The notes below the pieces were generated by a model. The model had not been told where the DNA came from. It searched no databases and saw only the letters and a program-made list of their open reading frames with translations. A stretch of DNA of 64,000 nt from Sphingomonadales bacterium UBA2683 (GTDB taxonomy: Bacteria; Pseudomonadota; Alphaproteobacteria; Sphingomonadales; Sphingomonadaceae), in the NCBI GenBank assembly GCA_002354635.1, contig DELZ01000005.1:498346-562345 (forward strand), given 5' to 3'. Shown one piece after another: positions 35,414 to 44,943 of this stretch. The number at the start of each line of letters is the position of its first letter. Position 1 is the first letter of the stretch. The translations under genes were made by a program, and so were the position numbers.

Positions 35414-35947
35414 TTACACCCCCGCCAGCGCCGCCAGCCGGCGCATCAGATATTTGTTATATTCGATGAACAGGGTACCGAGCGCAGGCTGCGTCTGCAC
35501 CGCGTCGGACAGTATCAGGACATCCGGCGGCATCGCCCGCTCCAGTTCCAGCCGGGCGCGGCGCATGTGCCAGTCCGAGGTCACCAGACGCACCGACTTG
35601 TCGCCGCGCCGCGCCGCCCAGCGGGCGATTTCGAGCGCGTTGGAGCGGGTGTCGACCGCCTGGAAGCCAAGATCGATGCAGCAGTCGAACAGATCGCCGG
35701 CCTGGTCATATTCGGCGGCCAGCTCCGCCGGCTTGACGTCGCGGTCGACGCCGGAGATCAGCAGACGGCCGGCGCTTTTGGCGGTAACAATGTCGAGCGC
35801 GCGGTCGATCCGGCCGGCGCCACCGGTCAGCACGACGACCGAACCGGTGTGGGCATCATCGGCGGCCGGACGCGGCAGATCGATCGCGAACCAGGCAAAG
35901 CCGATGATCCAGAGCAGCAGCAGAAAAGAGAAGAAACGCAAGATCAT
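35414..35947 (-). CDS. YdcF/ElyC-like DUF218 membrane-anchored protein
   Basis: 177-residue protein with an N-terminal transmembrane anchor (ILRFFSFLLLLWIIGFAWFA) and a DUF218 domain: SVVVLTGGAGRIDRALDI, AGRLLISGVDRDV, DTRSNALEIARWAARR and VRLVTSDWHMRRARLELERA. Relatives affect envelope and peptidoglycan homeostasis (ElyC/SanA-type); that role is inferred. ATG 35947 was selected because it opens the anchor and lies 8 nt after ftsX; the frame extends upstream within ftsX. Confidence 0.8.
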   Translation of the reverse strand: MILRFFSFLLLLWIIGFAWFAIDLPRPAADDAHTGSVVVLTGGAGRIDRALDIVTAKSAGRLLISGVDRDVKPAELAAEYDQAGDLFDCCIDLGFQAVDTRSNALEIARWAARRGDKSVRLVTSDWHMRRARLELERAMPPDVLILSDAVQTQPALGTLFIEYNKYLMRRLAALAGV

Positions 35948-35955
35948 GGCGCGGG

Positions 35956-36852
35956 CTACAATATCTTTTTCAGGGCGCCGACAACCGTCCATCTGGCGGT
36001 TACCATGGCAAGGAACATCCCCAATATCGGAATGGCGGCAATTATCAACCAGCTCCACCAGTCAAGACCGACCGATTGCACCAGACCGGAGCCCAACGCG
36101 GTCAGTTGCGTGCCGATCAGCCAGATGATCGCGGCACCTCCGATCAGGCCGATTATGCCGCCAAGCAGCGCATCCAGCGCAATCCGCCGCTGGAACAGAC
36201 GGCTGATCTGCTGGTCGGTGCCGCCGAGCAGATGCACCACCGCGATGGTCTCGCCGTGGGTGTTGAGCGCCGAGCGTGCGGAAATGATCACCGCAGCGGC
36301 GGTGGCCAGCGCCAGCAGGGCGACCAGACCGAATGCGATCCACTGGAAAGAGCGGACCAGCGAAATGACCGGCGCGATATAGCCGCTGCTCGGTTCGACC
36401 CGGGCCTCCGGTGCAATCGGTGCCAGCGCGCGGCGCAGCGTCTGATATTCGGCGTCGGTAGCAACGCGGGCCAGTTTCAGGTCAATCAGCGCCGGCAGCG
36501 GGATATCGTCGGCGAGGTCCTGCGTCCCCAGCCACGGTTCGATCAACGCCTCGATCTCTTCCGGCGGCAGCACCCGGACCTCCGCGATCAGCGGCATCGC
36601 GCGCAGGCGCTCGGCGGCGGCGGCGGCCTGGCGGCCACGGACTTCGGGATTGGCCTCGATGATCTGCACCGTCGCGCGGCTGGACAGTTCGTCCGAGACA
36701 TCGCCGACCGCGCGGGTCATGGCGAGGCCAGCCGCCGCCGCCAGCACGGTGAGAAAGATCATGATCGCGATCACCCAGGGCATCGGACCGGACAGGCGGC
36801 CCTCGGGAATCAGGCGCCGGTCATGGGCGGGAATGGCAAAAAACTTGATCAT
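35956..36852 (-). CDS. ftsX: Cell division ABC-type permease FtsX
   Basis: 298-residue inner membrane subunit of the FtsEX complex that controls cell wall hydrolases at the septum. Four transmembrane helices: one near residue 25-45 and three in the C-terminal half (WIAFGLVALLALATAAAVII onward). A periplasmic domain lies between helices 1 and 2, and HGETIAVVHLLGGTDQQISRLF matches the FtsX/MacB coupling region. It starts 5 nt after ftsE. Confidence 0.9.
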   Translation of the reverse strand: MIKFFAIPAHDRRLIPEGRLSGPMPWVIAIMIFLTVLAAAAGLAMTRAVGDVSDELSSRATVQIIEANPEVRGRQAAAAAERLRAMPLIAEVRVLPPEEIEALIEPWLGTQDLADDIPLPALIDLKLARVATDAEYQTLRRALAPIAPEARVEPSSGYIAPVISLVRSFQWIAFGLVALLALATAAAVIISARSALNTHGETIAVVHLLGGTDQQISRLFQRRIALDALLGGIIGLIGGAAIIWLIGTQLTALGSGLVQSVGLDWWSWLIIAAIPILGMFLAMVTARWTVVGALKKIL

Positions 36853-36857
36853 GCGTC

Positions 36858-37574
36858 CTACTGCCGCTGGTCTTTGGGCCGCGGCGGAAAGCGCAACGAA
36901 CCGGTCGGATCGGCGAGCATGCCCTTTTCCAGCCGCATCATCTGGGCGCCGGGAATCTTGCTGAGCAGATGAATGTCATGGGTGGCGACGACGATGGTGG
37001 TGCCGAGCGTGTTCAGCGCCTCGAACAATTGCAGCAGGCGGATCGCCATGTCCGGGTCGACATTGCCGGTCGGTTCGTCGGCGACCAGAATTTCCGGCCG
37101 GCCGATCACCGCCCGGGCAATGGCAACGCGCTGCTGTTCACCGCCGGACAGCGTTGCCGGCCGGGCCGAGGCGCGGTCACCGAGGCCGACCCAGTCGAGC
37201 ATTTCGGTCACCGGCGTCTCGAGATCCCTCTCGCGGACCCCGGCCACCCGCAAGGGCAGGGCGATATTGTCGAAGGCGGAGAGATGCGGGACAAGACGGA
37301 AATCCTGGAACACGACGCCGATCCGGCGGCGGAAGCCGGGCAGGCGCTCGCGCGGCATGGTCACCGCATCCTCGCCGAACAGCCGGATCACGCCACGGCT
37401 GGGCCGCTGCGACAAATAGAGCAATTTCAGCAGCGAGGTCTTGCCGGCACCGGACGGGCCGGTGAGAAAATAGAAGCTGCCGGGATAGAGTGTGAAATTG
37501 AGGTCGGCCAGCGTTTCCACGCCGGCGCCGTAGCGCAGGCCGACATTTTCAAAGCGAACAATTTCGTCCAACAT
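36858..37574 (-). CDS. ftsE: Cell division ATP-binding protein FtsE
   Basis: ABC ATPase partner of FtsX, 238 residues. Walker A GPSGAGKT (39-46), Q-loop VFQDFRLVPHLSAFDN, signature LSGGEQQRVAIARA, Walker B ILVADEPTGNVD and the H-loop VVATHD are all present. First gene of the ftsE-ftsX-ydcF-plsC run; divergent from the zinc-ribbon gene across 194 nt. Confidence 0.94.
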   Translation of the reverse strand: MLDEIVRFENVGLRYGAGVETLADLNFTLYPGSFYFLTGPSGAGKTSLLKLLYLSQRPSRGVIRLFGEDAVTMPRERLPGFRRRIGVVFQDFRLVPHLSAFDNIALPLRVAGVRERDLETPVTEMLDWVGLGDRASARPATLSGGEQQRVAIARAVIGRPEILVADEPTGNVDPDMAIRLLQLFEALNTLGTTIVVATHDIHLLSKIPGAQMMRLEKGMLADPTGSLRFPPRPKDQRQ

Positions 37575-37768
37575 GCCCTATATTCCAATATCGCGGCGAA
37601 ATATTGCCCGGTCGCCGAACCAATAGGCCGGGAAGCCCCTGCAAATCAACTCCGCTGTCGGACAGCGGCCATCGATTCGGCAGGAAAACGCGCAAAAACC
37701 CGTTTCGGTCTCAAATCGGTCAAGCAGCCACTTGCAGTTTGCGTTCATGGGGTGTTTAGAGGGGTGTC

Positions 37769-38524
37769 ATGATTTTGAATTGCCCGGCTTGCAAAACCCG
37801 TTATCTCGTCCCCGACAGCGCCATTGGGCCCAATGGCCGGTCGGTGCGCTGCGCATCCTGTCGCCACAGCTGGTTTCAGGAACCCGCGATTCCGGAGAAG
37901 GAACTGGTCGAAGCCGGCGTTTCCGCACAGGCCCAACCGGTCGCCAGGCCGGAACCCGCCGCGGATCGCGACTGGATCCCGACATCGCCATCCTCGCCGG
38001 TCACGCGTTCGGCGCCACCACCGCCGATTTCCGCTGCGCCGGACTATGGCGCGGGTGACAGCAGCTTCGCGCACGAACCGCCGTTCAAGCCGCGCCGCAA
38101 TCCGGCGAAACTCTGGACCATGGCGGCTTTCGCCTTTGCCGGGCTGGTGCTGGCTGTGGGGGGCGCGCTCTATTATTTCGGCGCGCCGCAATGGATCTCC
38201 GACTATCGATTTGCCTCGGTCGAGGAAACACCGCTGCTGATCGAGCTGAGCCAGAAGCAGGACCGCCGGACGCTGCCGGACGGTACCGAATATTTTGCCG
38301 CCAGCGGCACGATCATCAATCCCACCACCACCGACCAGGCGGTACCGTCGATGCTGGTGATCCTGCGCGATGCCGGTGGCCGGATCGTCTACAGCTGGAA
38401 AATGAACCCGCCGGAACAATCACTGGCCCCGGGGGCGAAGATCAACTTCAACGAGGCCAAGCTCGATGTGCCGCGCGGTGCCAGTCAGCTGGAAGTCGGG
38501 TGGGCCGACCAGAGCCGCGATTAA
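37769..38524 (+). CDS. Zinc-ribbon/DUF3426 single-span membrane protein
   Basis: 251-residue protein. An N-terminal MJ0042-type zinc ribbon CPAC...CASC (Cys5, Cys8, Cys28, Cys31) is followed by a proline-rich linker (about 45-110), one transmembrane helix (MAAFAFAGLVLAVGGALYYF) and a C-terminal DUF3426-like extracytoplasmic domain (YFAASGTIINPTTTDQAVPS). Such proteins are common in alphaproteobacteria beside ftsEX; their function is unknown. Confidence 0.85.
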   Translation: MILNCPACKTRYLVPDSAIGPNGRSVRCASCRHSWFQEPAIPEKELVEAGVSAQAQPVARPEPAADRDWIPTSPSSPVTRSAPPPPISAAPDYGAGDSSFAHEPPFKPRRNPAKLWTMAAFAFAGLVLAVGGALYYFGAPQWISDYRFASVEETPLLIELSQKQDRRTLPDGTEYFAASGTIINPTTTDQAVPSMLVILRDAGGRIVYSWKMNPPEQSLAPGAKINFNEAKLDVPRGASQLEVGWADQSRD

Positions 38525-38534
38525 CGCGAGCGGC

Positions 38535-38804
38535 TTACTGAAATTCCTGCAATTGAATGACCTGATCGTCCACGGTCTGGCTGACGGCGGTCGAACGGAT
38601 CGGAGCAAGCGGGGCTATCGCGCCGCCGTCCTCGGCGCCCGATGGATCACGCCCGTCAGCCGTTGGTCCGAATGCTATCGCCTGCCCGCGCAGGACTCGC
38701 ACGCTGGCGACGGCCTGAATCCTCGCCGGGACAGTGGACGCACCGGCGACCGGCTGGGCGGGAGTGCCGCCAAGCAGCAGCAGAAAGAGAAGCAGGCTGT
38801 CCAT
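38535..38804 (-). CDS. Small exported protein, unknown function
   Basis: 89 residues: a short signal-like N terminus (MDSLLLFLLLLGGTPA) followed by a compact domain ARIQAVASVRVLRGQAIAFG ... VDDQVIQLQEFQ. The pattern of a V-R-I/V-x-R/G stretch and a terminal x-L-x-E-F resembles small exported proteins found in other sphingomonads, but I know no function. No strong ribosome binding site. Convergent with the zinc-ribbon gene (10-nt gap). Confidence 0.5.
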   Translation of the reverse strand: MDSLLLFLLLLGGTPAQPVAGASTVPARIQAVASVRVLRGQAIAFGPTADGRDPSGAEDGGAIAPLAPIRSTAVSQTVDDQVIQLQEFQ

Positions 38805-39049
38805 GGGACATGGATAAAAGCGGCTGCACTGCGTGCGGGCAAGGTAAATAGAAGGTTAATCGCCTGATTTACCGATATTTCCACCGTTGCAAAAGGGATG
38901 ATGCGGAGGCCTGTGCGGTTCCGGGACATAACCACCCGGCGGGTTAACCGCGCAGGCGTCATCGCAACGAATATCTGTTGCGGCTGGGAACCCCCTTTGC
39001 TAAGGGCACGCGCCTACCCGGGACATCGCTGTCCCAAGCTAGAGACAGT

Positions 39050-39137
39050 GCGGTCGTGGCGGAATTGGTAGACGCGCAGCGTTGAGGTCGCTGTGGGATA
39101 ATATCCCGTGGAAGTTCGAGTCTTCTCGACCGCACCA
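39050..39137 (+). tRNA. tRNA-Leu(GAG)
   Basis: Acceptor GCGGTCG pairs with CGACCGC (39127-39133), discriminator A, encoded CCA (39135-39137). D arm GTGGCGGAATTGGTAGACGC, anticodon loop GTTGAGG giving GAG, long type II variable arm (GTGGGATAATATCCCGT) and T arm GAAGTTCGAGTCTTC. 88 nt. A 6-bp hairpin GGGACA/TGTCCC lies at 39020-39035 just upstream. Confidence 0.95.
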
Positions 39138-39194
39138 ATATAGCCGGGTCCTTGCACCCCATCGGCAAAATATACCTGATATCCGGTTGAGGAG

Positions 39195-40190
39195 TCAGCC
39201 GGTAGAAACTGTGGTGAAATCGTCCGCGATGTCTTGCCGCCAGCTGCCGTATGCGGGCATGTCGGCTACGGCTGAGGACGCAGCGGATTGCCGCATCGCC
39301 TCGACCCGTTCCGCCAGTGCCTCCGGTGATAGCCCCCACAATGCGCTGATCCCTTCGCGGGTGTCAGGGAGCAGAGACTCGTCCTTTACCCGTGCAGTGC
39401 ATGCGATCGCCACGCCCGTTGCCAGATTCGCGGCACAGGCACCGGCCAGCCGCTTTGCCTCAAGAAATTCCGGCGCACCGGCTGGGCCGGCATAGCACAA
39501 GGCGAGACCGACACCCGCCCAGAGATCGGAATGGCGGTCGGACGGCATGGCAGCGATAGTAGCGGCAGCCTTGCCGACGTCGGCACCGCTGGTGAACCAG
39601 ATGCCGCGCCCTGCCCCCTGATCATAGGCCCGGGAGGCATAGCCTTCGAGCACCCGCTTCGGCCCGGTCAGGGTTTTGTCCGGTTCAAAATACATATTGT
39701 GATAGCCGAGGCCGTCATAGGCGAGCCAGCGGTAAAAGGGATCCAGTTCGGCCATGATGCCCAGTTCGCGCCAGGCCAGTTTGGAGATCGTCAGGCCGAC
39801 ACCGGCGTACACCAGAATTGGAAATTGTCCGGCAAAGCGGTCGATATAGCGTGGCAGCATCGCCTTGCGGAACGGCAGGCTGTCGACCAGAGCGCTGCCC
39901 ATCGCGCCGCCCTCGATGAAAAAGCCGCGCAGCAGGTCGGTTTCCTGATCCTTGGCTTGCTCGAATTCCGTGAACGAGCGCGCCGACAGCGTCAGATTAT
40001 AGCCGCGCAGAAACGCCTTGCCGATCGATTCCAGCCGTTGCTCGTGGCTTTTATCCGCGAGATCAAAACCGCGGACACGAAATTCGACTCGCCGGGGGTC
40101 GAGAGCGAGGAATTTTGCGATGAAAGCAGGTGGAGGCTTGAGCCGGTCGGCTGCTTCGCCTGTCTGATGGCTTCGGCTATTCCCGGTCAT
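39195..40190 (-). CDS. DUF1702 family protein
   Basis: About 331-residue soluble protein resembling DUF1702: RRVEFRVRGFDL, FLRGYNLTLSA, GFFIEGGAMGSALVDSLP, LAYDGLGYHNMYF, ASRAYDQGAGRGIWFTSGAD and HSDLWAGVGLALCYAG. The family is known from some natural-product and glycan clusters and has no defined activity. ATG 40190 (MTGNSRSHQ) has GGAG upstream and is preferred; the longest frame opens with TTG at 40226. It is divergent from a glycosyltransferase gene. Confidence 0.75.
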   Translation of the reverse strand: MTGNSRSHQTGEAADRLKPPPAFIAKFLALDPRRVEFRVRGFDLADKSHEQRLESIGKAFLRGYNLTLSARSFTEFEQAKDQETDLLRGFFIEGGAMGSALVDSLPFRKAMLPRYIDRFAGQFPILVYAGVGLTISKLAWRELGIMAELDPFYRWLAYDGLGYHNMYFEPDKTLTGPKRVLEGYASRAYDQGAGRGIWFTSGADVGKAAATIAAMPSDRHSDLWAGVGLALCYAGPAGAPEFLEAKRLAGACAANLATGVAIACTARVKDESLLPDTREGISALWGLSPEALAERVEAMRQSAASSAVADMPAYGSWRQDIADDFTTVSTG

Positions 40191-40401
40191 GGCTGCGTGC
40201 TCCAAACTTGTCGGTCTTTTGAACAAACCGCATAACTCAATCCAGTACTTCCGGCAAAAAATCTTGACCGATCCAAATCACAAACACCCAATTCGGCTCC
40301 TCTGTTTATCTTAACCGGTCAACCGGTGCCAAGAAAATTGAATTTCTTAACCACCTCGGCCTGATAGGACATGCTACTGGCACGAGCGACAAGGAGGGGC
40401 A

Positions 40402-41511
40402 ATGAAAAGCATATTGGTCGTCGGCGTTCGCGGCCTTCCGGAAGTGGAGGGCGGTGTCGAGAAGCATGCCGAACGCCTGTTCCCCCTGATCGCCCGCGAG
40501 GGCTGGGCGATATGCGTGGCGGGCATGAAGCCCTTTCTGCAATCCGGCCAATATCATGGCGTCCGCCTGTGGCGCGCGCCGTCGCTGGGGTTGCTGCAAA
40601 TCGACCGCTGGCTCTACGCTGCGGCCACATTGGTCAAGGCCGTCCGGATGCGACCCGATATCGTTCACTTTGCGCGCCTGGAATCCGCAGCGCTGTTGCT
40701 GGCATACAAGCTGATCGGCTGCAAGACCGTGGTGCGTTACGGGGCCGATTGCGATGCCCATCCGTGGAGCGGGCCGCGGAAATGGACCCTGCGCGGCGCG
40801 CAATACCAGCTGCGCTGGGCCGACGGCATCATCGCGCTGACCCCGGCACTGGCGAAAAAATTGCAGGCTTCCGGCCACGCCAGGAATATCCACATCATCG
40901 GCAACGCGCTCGACCAGCCGGACAGTTTTCCGCAAGGCGCAGCTCCTCCGGTCAGCGGTGACTATATCCTGTTTGTCGGGCAGATATCGCAGAAGAAAAA
41001 TATCCACAGCCTGATTGCGGCTTTTCGGCAATTTGCCTCCAGACACCCGCAGGTCAAGCTGGTGATCGTCGGCAATTGGGGGAAACAGGCGGAACGCAAT
41101 CAGATCGAGGCGCTGAACGACGACCGGATCGTGATGCTGGGCGCCCTGCCCCGGTCAAAACTGGGACCCCTCTATCGCGGAGCCCGGTTTTTCGTGAACC
41201 CCTCGATCCGCGAAGGTCATTCCAATACCCTGCTCGAAGCGATCAGTATCGGCTGTCCGGTTTTGCTGAGCGACCTGCCAGAGAACCGGGATTTGCAGCT
41301 GGATGCGAAGCATTATTTCAATCCGGGCGATCTCCGCAGCCTGGCCAGCGCGCTGGGCCGCGCCCATGCCAATCCGGAGGCTTACCGGGTGACTCCGGAT
41401 CGCTTCCCGCAATGGGAGAAAATCGCGCAGCAGACGATTGCAGTCTACCAGAAGCTATCCGCCAGTGACCCGGCCACGAGCGGTTCGCGAAGCGCCGCGA
41501 CCCGAATTTAA
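40402..41511 (+). CDS. Glycosyltransferase family 4
   Basis: GT-B fold retaining glycosyltransferase of 369 residues. The N-terminal domain starts ILVVGVRGLPEVEGGVEKHAE. The C-terminal GT1-type domain contains YILFVGQISQKKNIHSLIAAF and the EX7E motif region PSIREGHSNTLLEAISIGCP. Probably adds a sugar to a lipid-linked or protein acceptor at the inner membrane. An excellent ribosome binding site (AAGGAGGGG) precedes the ATG. It stands alone, 36 kb from the EPS locus at the left edge, and divergent from DUF1702. Confidence 0.88.
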   Translation: MKSILVVGVRGLPEVEGGVEKHAERLFPLIAREGWAICVAGMKPFLQSGQYHGVRLWRAPSLGLLQIDRWLYAAATLVKAVRMRPDIVHFARLESAALLLAYKLIGCKTVVRYGADCDAHPWSGPRKWTLRGAQYQLRWADGIIALTPALAKKLQASGHARNIHIIGNALDQPDSFPQGAAPPVSGDYILFVGQISQKKNIHSLIAAFRQFASRHPQVKLVIVGNWGKQAERNQIEALNDDRIVMLGALPRSKLGPLYRGARFFVNPSIREGHSNTLLEAISIGCPVLLSDLPENRDLQLDAKHYFNPGDLRSLASALGRAHANPEAYRVTPDRFPQWEKIAQQTIAVYQKLSASDPATSGSRSAATRI

Positions 41512-41838
41512 ACCTTCGCGGATTATGCCTTGTCAATCAGGCTGGCAGTTCTTCCCGAATCCATTGTGCCTTCCAGTCCCGCCGCCCCGGATTTCCGGTA
41601 AAAAATTCCGCCTGCGGCCAGCCCGGACCGGGCTTTGACAGACCCGCGCGACAATATTTGCACGATAGCCGTTCATCGAAAGCCCGTCGAATTTGGTCGA
41701 AACCTCCTCATCAGGTTTCGTTTGTTACCTTAGGCCTTCACCCTCACGGCGCCTTTACCGGAGCCGGGAGGGAGATGTTTGAATGAGGGACAACGGACAA
41801 CATTATATTTCCGGCGTTTTTGGCGCAGGGACGAAGCG
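41512..41838. other. Intergenic region upstream of RND efflux operon
   Basis: 327 nt with no credible gene; it should contain the RND operon promoter. The frame of the permease is open back to 41779, but these residues are not family-like. I see no regulator gene beside the pump and no clear palindromic operator or terminator. Confidence 0.35.
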
Positions 41839-44800
41839 ATGACGCTGACCAATATCGCGCTGCGCTATCCTGCCGCCATTGCCGCCGGCCTTGCCCTGAT
41901 CGCCCTGATCGGGATCGTCTCCATCTTCACCACCCCGATCCAGCTGTTTCCCAATATCGAGCGCCCGCAACTTTCCATGCAGGCCAGTTGGCGCGCCGCC
42001 AGCCCCAAGGAAATGGAATCCGAGATCACGATACCGATCGAGGAGCAACTGCGCGGTATTCCCGGACTGGAAACCATCAACAGCTGGTCCAACAACGGCA
42101 ATGTCTGGTTCAATCTGGAATTTGCCCTCGGCACCAATATGGACAAGGCCTTCGCCGAAGTTTCGAGCCGGGCACAGCAGGTGCGGAACTGGCCGCTTGA
42201 TGCCGACCGGCCGATCGTCGGCGGGGCCAATGGCCAGCAGGGCGAATCGCTGATCTACCTGTTCCTGCAGGCTCTGCCAGACAGCAATATGGACAGCGAG
42301 GCGCTCGCCAGGTTCGGTCGCGACACGATCATACCCAAGCTGGAAACCATCGAAGGCGTGCAGGGTGTGGACTTGCAGGCACCGACAGGCGAGCGGATCT
42401 TGCGGATCCGCTTTGATCCGTGGCGGCTCGCCCAGCTCAATCTCACAATCGAGGAATTGTCCCGCGCGGTGGGGCGCTTCCAGGACATCGGTGGCGGTAC
42501 GATAGATGTCGGCCGCCGCGGCTATGCTTTGCGTTTCGAAGGCAATTTCACCGCCGAGCAGATCGGCGACCTGACGGTTGCCCAGCGCGGCACCACGGTG
42601 ATCCGCATGCGCGATGTCGCCGATATCAATGTCGGCCCCGACAAGGCCTTTGGCGCGACCTACCAGAATGGCAATCCGGCGATCGGCATGCAGGTGATCC
42701 GCGAACCGGGCAGCAACACGCTGGACGCGATCGACGCGGTGCTGGCGGAAGTGGAATCGTTCAACGAAAACGAGCTGCGCAGCGTCGGTGCGCGGATCGA
42801 GAAGAGTTTTGACCCATCAGTGTTCATCAAGCGCGCACTGTCCTTCCTGGGCGGCAATCTGTTACTCGGAACGCTGCTGGCGGTCGGTCTGCTCTGGCTG
42901 TTCGTCCGGCGCGCCCGGGCGACGGTGATCATCGCCGCGACGGTGCCCGTCTGCCTGCTGGCCACGCTCGCGGTGCTGGGTATGGCCGGCCGTTCGATCA
43001 ACGTCATTTCGCTGGCCGGCCTCGCCTTTGCCACCGGCATGGTGCTCGACGCCGCCATCGTCGTGATGGAAAATTTCGTGCGGATCCGCAAGCAGGGTAC
43101 CGCGCCCGCACCGGCGGCGCTGGAAGCGGTGGCACAGGTCTGGCCGGCGCTGTTCGCCTCGACCGCCACCACCGTCGCCATTTTCATCCCGATCATGTTC
43201 ATCGAGGATGTCGAAGGTCAGTTGTTCGCCGATCTCGCTCTGACCATCGCGATTTCGGTGATCGCCAGCCTGGTTGTTGCGGTCACCGTCCTGCCGGCCG
43301 CCGCGCGGCGCTTCGCCGGCGATCTCGACATGGATGACAACGAACGCCGCTGGGACGGCTATGCGGACCGGATTTTCAGCCTGATCGACAGCGATCGCAA
43401 GCGCAGGATCTGGATTCCGTCCCTGATACTCGCGCCGATCGTGATTTCCTATTTTCTATGGCCGCAGACCGACTATCTGCCGGACGTGAAACGCGATGCC
43501 GTCGATGCCTGGGTCGGCCTTCCGTCGGGCCAGACGCTGGAAGCGGCACGCACGGAAATCGCAGAAGAGGTCGTGCAGCGGCTCGACCCCTATCTCAAGG
43601 GCGAGAAGCAGCCGGAACTGCTCAACTATTATCTGTTCGTCAATCCCTGGGGTCTGAACACCGGGATCCGGATCAAGGACCAGTCGCGGATCGAAGAAAT
43701 GACTGGTATCGTCAACAGCGAGATTCTCGCGGGATTCCCCGATGTCCAGGCCTTTGCCCAGCAGGGTAGCCTGTTCGGTAATTTCGGCGGCAACGGCAAT
43801 ATCGAACTCTATCTGCAGGCCGAGGATGATGAAGCGCTGCGCCAGGCGGCGCTGGTCGCCACCGACTCGATCAATGCCGCCATCCCCGGGGCAATGGTCC
43901 GGCCGAACCCCGATCCCAACGTCGTCGTCCCCGAGCTGCGCCTGACTCCCAACGACCGGCGGATCGCCGAGTTGGGTATGACCCGCGACCAGGTCGGCCG
44001 CGCCGTGCGGGCCATGGGTGATGGCCTCTATCTCGGCGAATATGTCTCGGATGGCGAGCGGATGCGTGTGATCATGCGCGGACTGGAAGCCGCGGATCCG
44101 GAAGCGATCGAAAGCGCGCCGATCGTCACACCCAATGGCGGCGCGGTGCCGCTGGGCGAGGTCGCGACGCTGCTGCGCGGAGTCGGACCCACCCAGATCG
44201 CGCATGTCGATGGCCGCAAGACCCTGACGATCAATGTCTCGCCACCGCCGGGCATGGCGCTGGGAGATGCGCTGGAAAAAATCGAGGCGTCGGCCGAAGG
44301 ACCGATCCGCAATGCCCTGCCTGCCGGCGGCACCTTGCGCTACGGCGGTGATGCCGATGCGCTGCTGCAGGCAATCTCCTCGCTGAGCAGCAACTTCATT
44401 CTGGCAGCCGCGCTGCTGTTTGTCATCATGGCGTCGGTCTTCCGTTCTGCCCGGGACTCCGCGCTGGTGATCATCGCGCTGCCGCTGGCGACGGTGGGCG
44501 GTGTGATCGGAATCCAGATTCTCAACCTGTTCAAGCCGACTCCGCTGGATCTGCTCGGCATGATCGGTTTCGTGATCCTGCTCGGAATCGTGGTCAACAA
44601 TGCGATTCTGCTGATGGCGCAGGCCCGCGACAACGAAGCCGAGGGCATGTCTCGCCCGGACGCCGCTCGTGCCGCGCTCCGCTTGCGACTGCGCCCGATC
44701 CTGATGACCACCGGGACCTCGGTCATGGGCATGCTGCCCCTGGCGCTGGTGCCGGGTCCGGGCAGTGCCATCTATCGGGGCCTGGCCGTCATCATCGTCG

Positions 44801-44943
44801 GCGGGGTCCTTGTTTCCACCATTTTCACCCTGGTCCTGCTGCCGGCGCTGATCCAGCTCGGCGGCACCAAGTCTGCCCGGCCGACGGACCGGGGCTCGTC
44901 GCCACCGTTCTCCGGTGAACCCGTATTGGAGCCTGCTGAATGA
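41839..44943 (+). CDS. RND efflux transporter permease (HAE-1 type)
   Basis: Proton-driven inner membrane pump subunit of 1034 residues with the RND layout: helix 1 (LRYPAAIAAGLALIALIGIV), two large periplasmic loops, and helices 2-6 and 8-12. The porter domain opens PNIERPQLSMQASWRAASP. In helix 4 the usual Asp-Asp pair reads Asp404-Ala405 (GMVLDAAIVVMEN), and the helix 10 lysine position is Asn920 (GIVVNNAILLM). Substrate not predictable. It overlaps the adaptor gene by 4 nt (ATGA). ATG 41839 was chosen over the open upstream frame because the family begins there. Confidence 0.9.
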   Translation: MTLTNIALRYPAAIAAGLALIALIGIVSIFTTPIQLFPNIERPQLSMQASWRAASPKEMESEITIPIEEQLRGIPGLETINSWSNNGNVWFNLEFALGTNMDKAFAEVSSRAQQVRNWPLDADRPIVGGANGQQGESLIYLFLQALPDSNMDSEALARFGRDTIIPKLETIEGVQGVDLQAPTGERILRIRFDPWRLAQLNLTIEELSRAVGRFQDIGGGTIDVGRRGYALRFEGNFTAEQIGDLTVAQRGTTVIRMRDVADINVGPDKAFGATYQNGNPAIGMQVIREPGSNTLDAIDAVLAEVESFNENELRSVGARIEKSFDPSVFIKRALSFLGGNLLLGTLLAVGLLWLFVRRARATVIIAATVPVCLLATLAVLGMAGRSINVISLAGLAFATGMVLDAAIVVMENFVRIRKQGTAPAPAALEAVAQVWPALFASTATTVAIFIPIMFIEDVEGQLFADLALTIAISVIASLVVAVTVLPAAARRFAGDLDMDDNERRWDGYADRIFSLIDSDRKRRIWIPSLILAPIVISYFLWPQTDYLPDVKRDAVDAWVGLPSGQTLEAARTEIAEEVVQRLDPYLKGEKQPELLNYYLFVNPWGLNTGIRIKDQSRIEEMTGIVNSEILAGFPDVQAFAQQGSLFGNFGGNGNIELYLQAEDDEALRQAALVATDSINAAIPGAMVRPNPDPNVVVPELRLTPNDRRIAELGMTRDQVGRAVRAMGDGLYLGEYVSDGERMRVIMRGLEAADPEAIESAPIVTPNGGAVPLGEVATLLRGVGPTQIAHVDGRKTLTINVSPPPGMALGDALEKIEASAEGPIRNALPAGGTLRYGGDADALLQAISSLSSNFILAAALLFVIMASVFRSARDSALVIIALPLATVGGVIGIQILNLFKPTPLDLLGMIGFVILLGIVVNNAILLMAQARDNEAEGMSRPDAARAALRLRLRPILMTTGTSVMGMLPLALVPGPGSAIYRGLAVIIVGGVLVSTIFTLVLLPALIQLGGTKSARPTDRGSSPPFSGEPVLEPAE

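Noticed and set aside
39020..39035. Hairpin GGGACA/TGTCCC as a terminator before tRNA-Leu
   Set aside because: Only a 6-bp stem with a 4-nt loop and no T-run; likely incidental or part of the promoter region.
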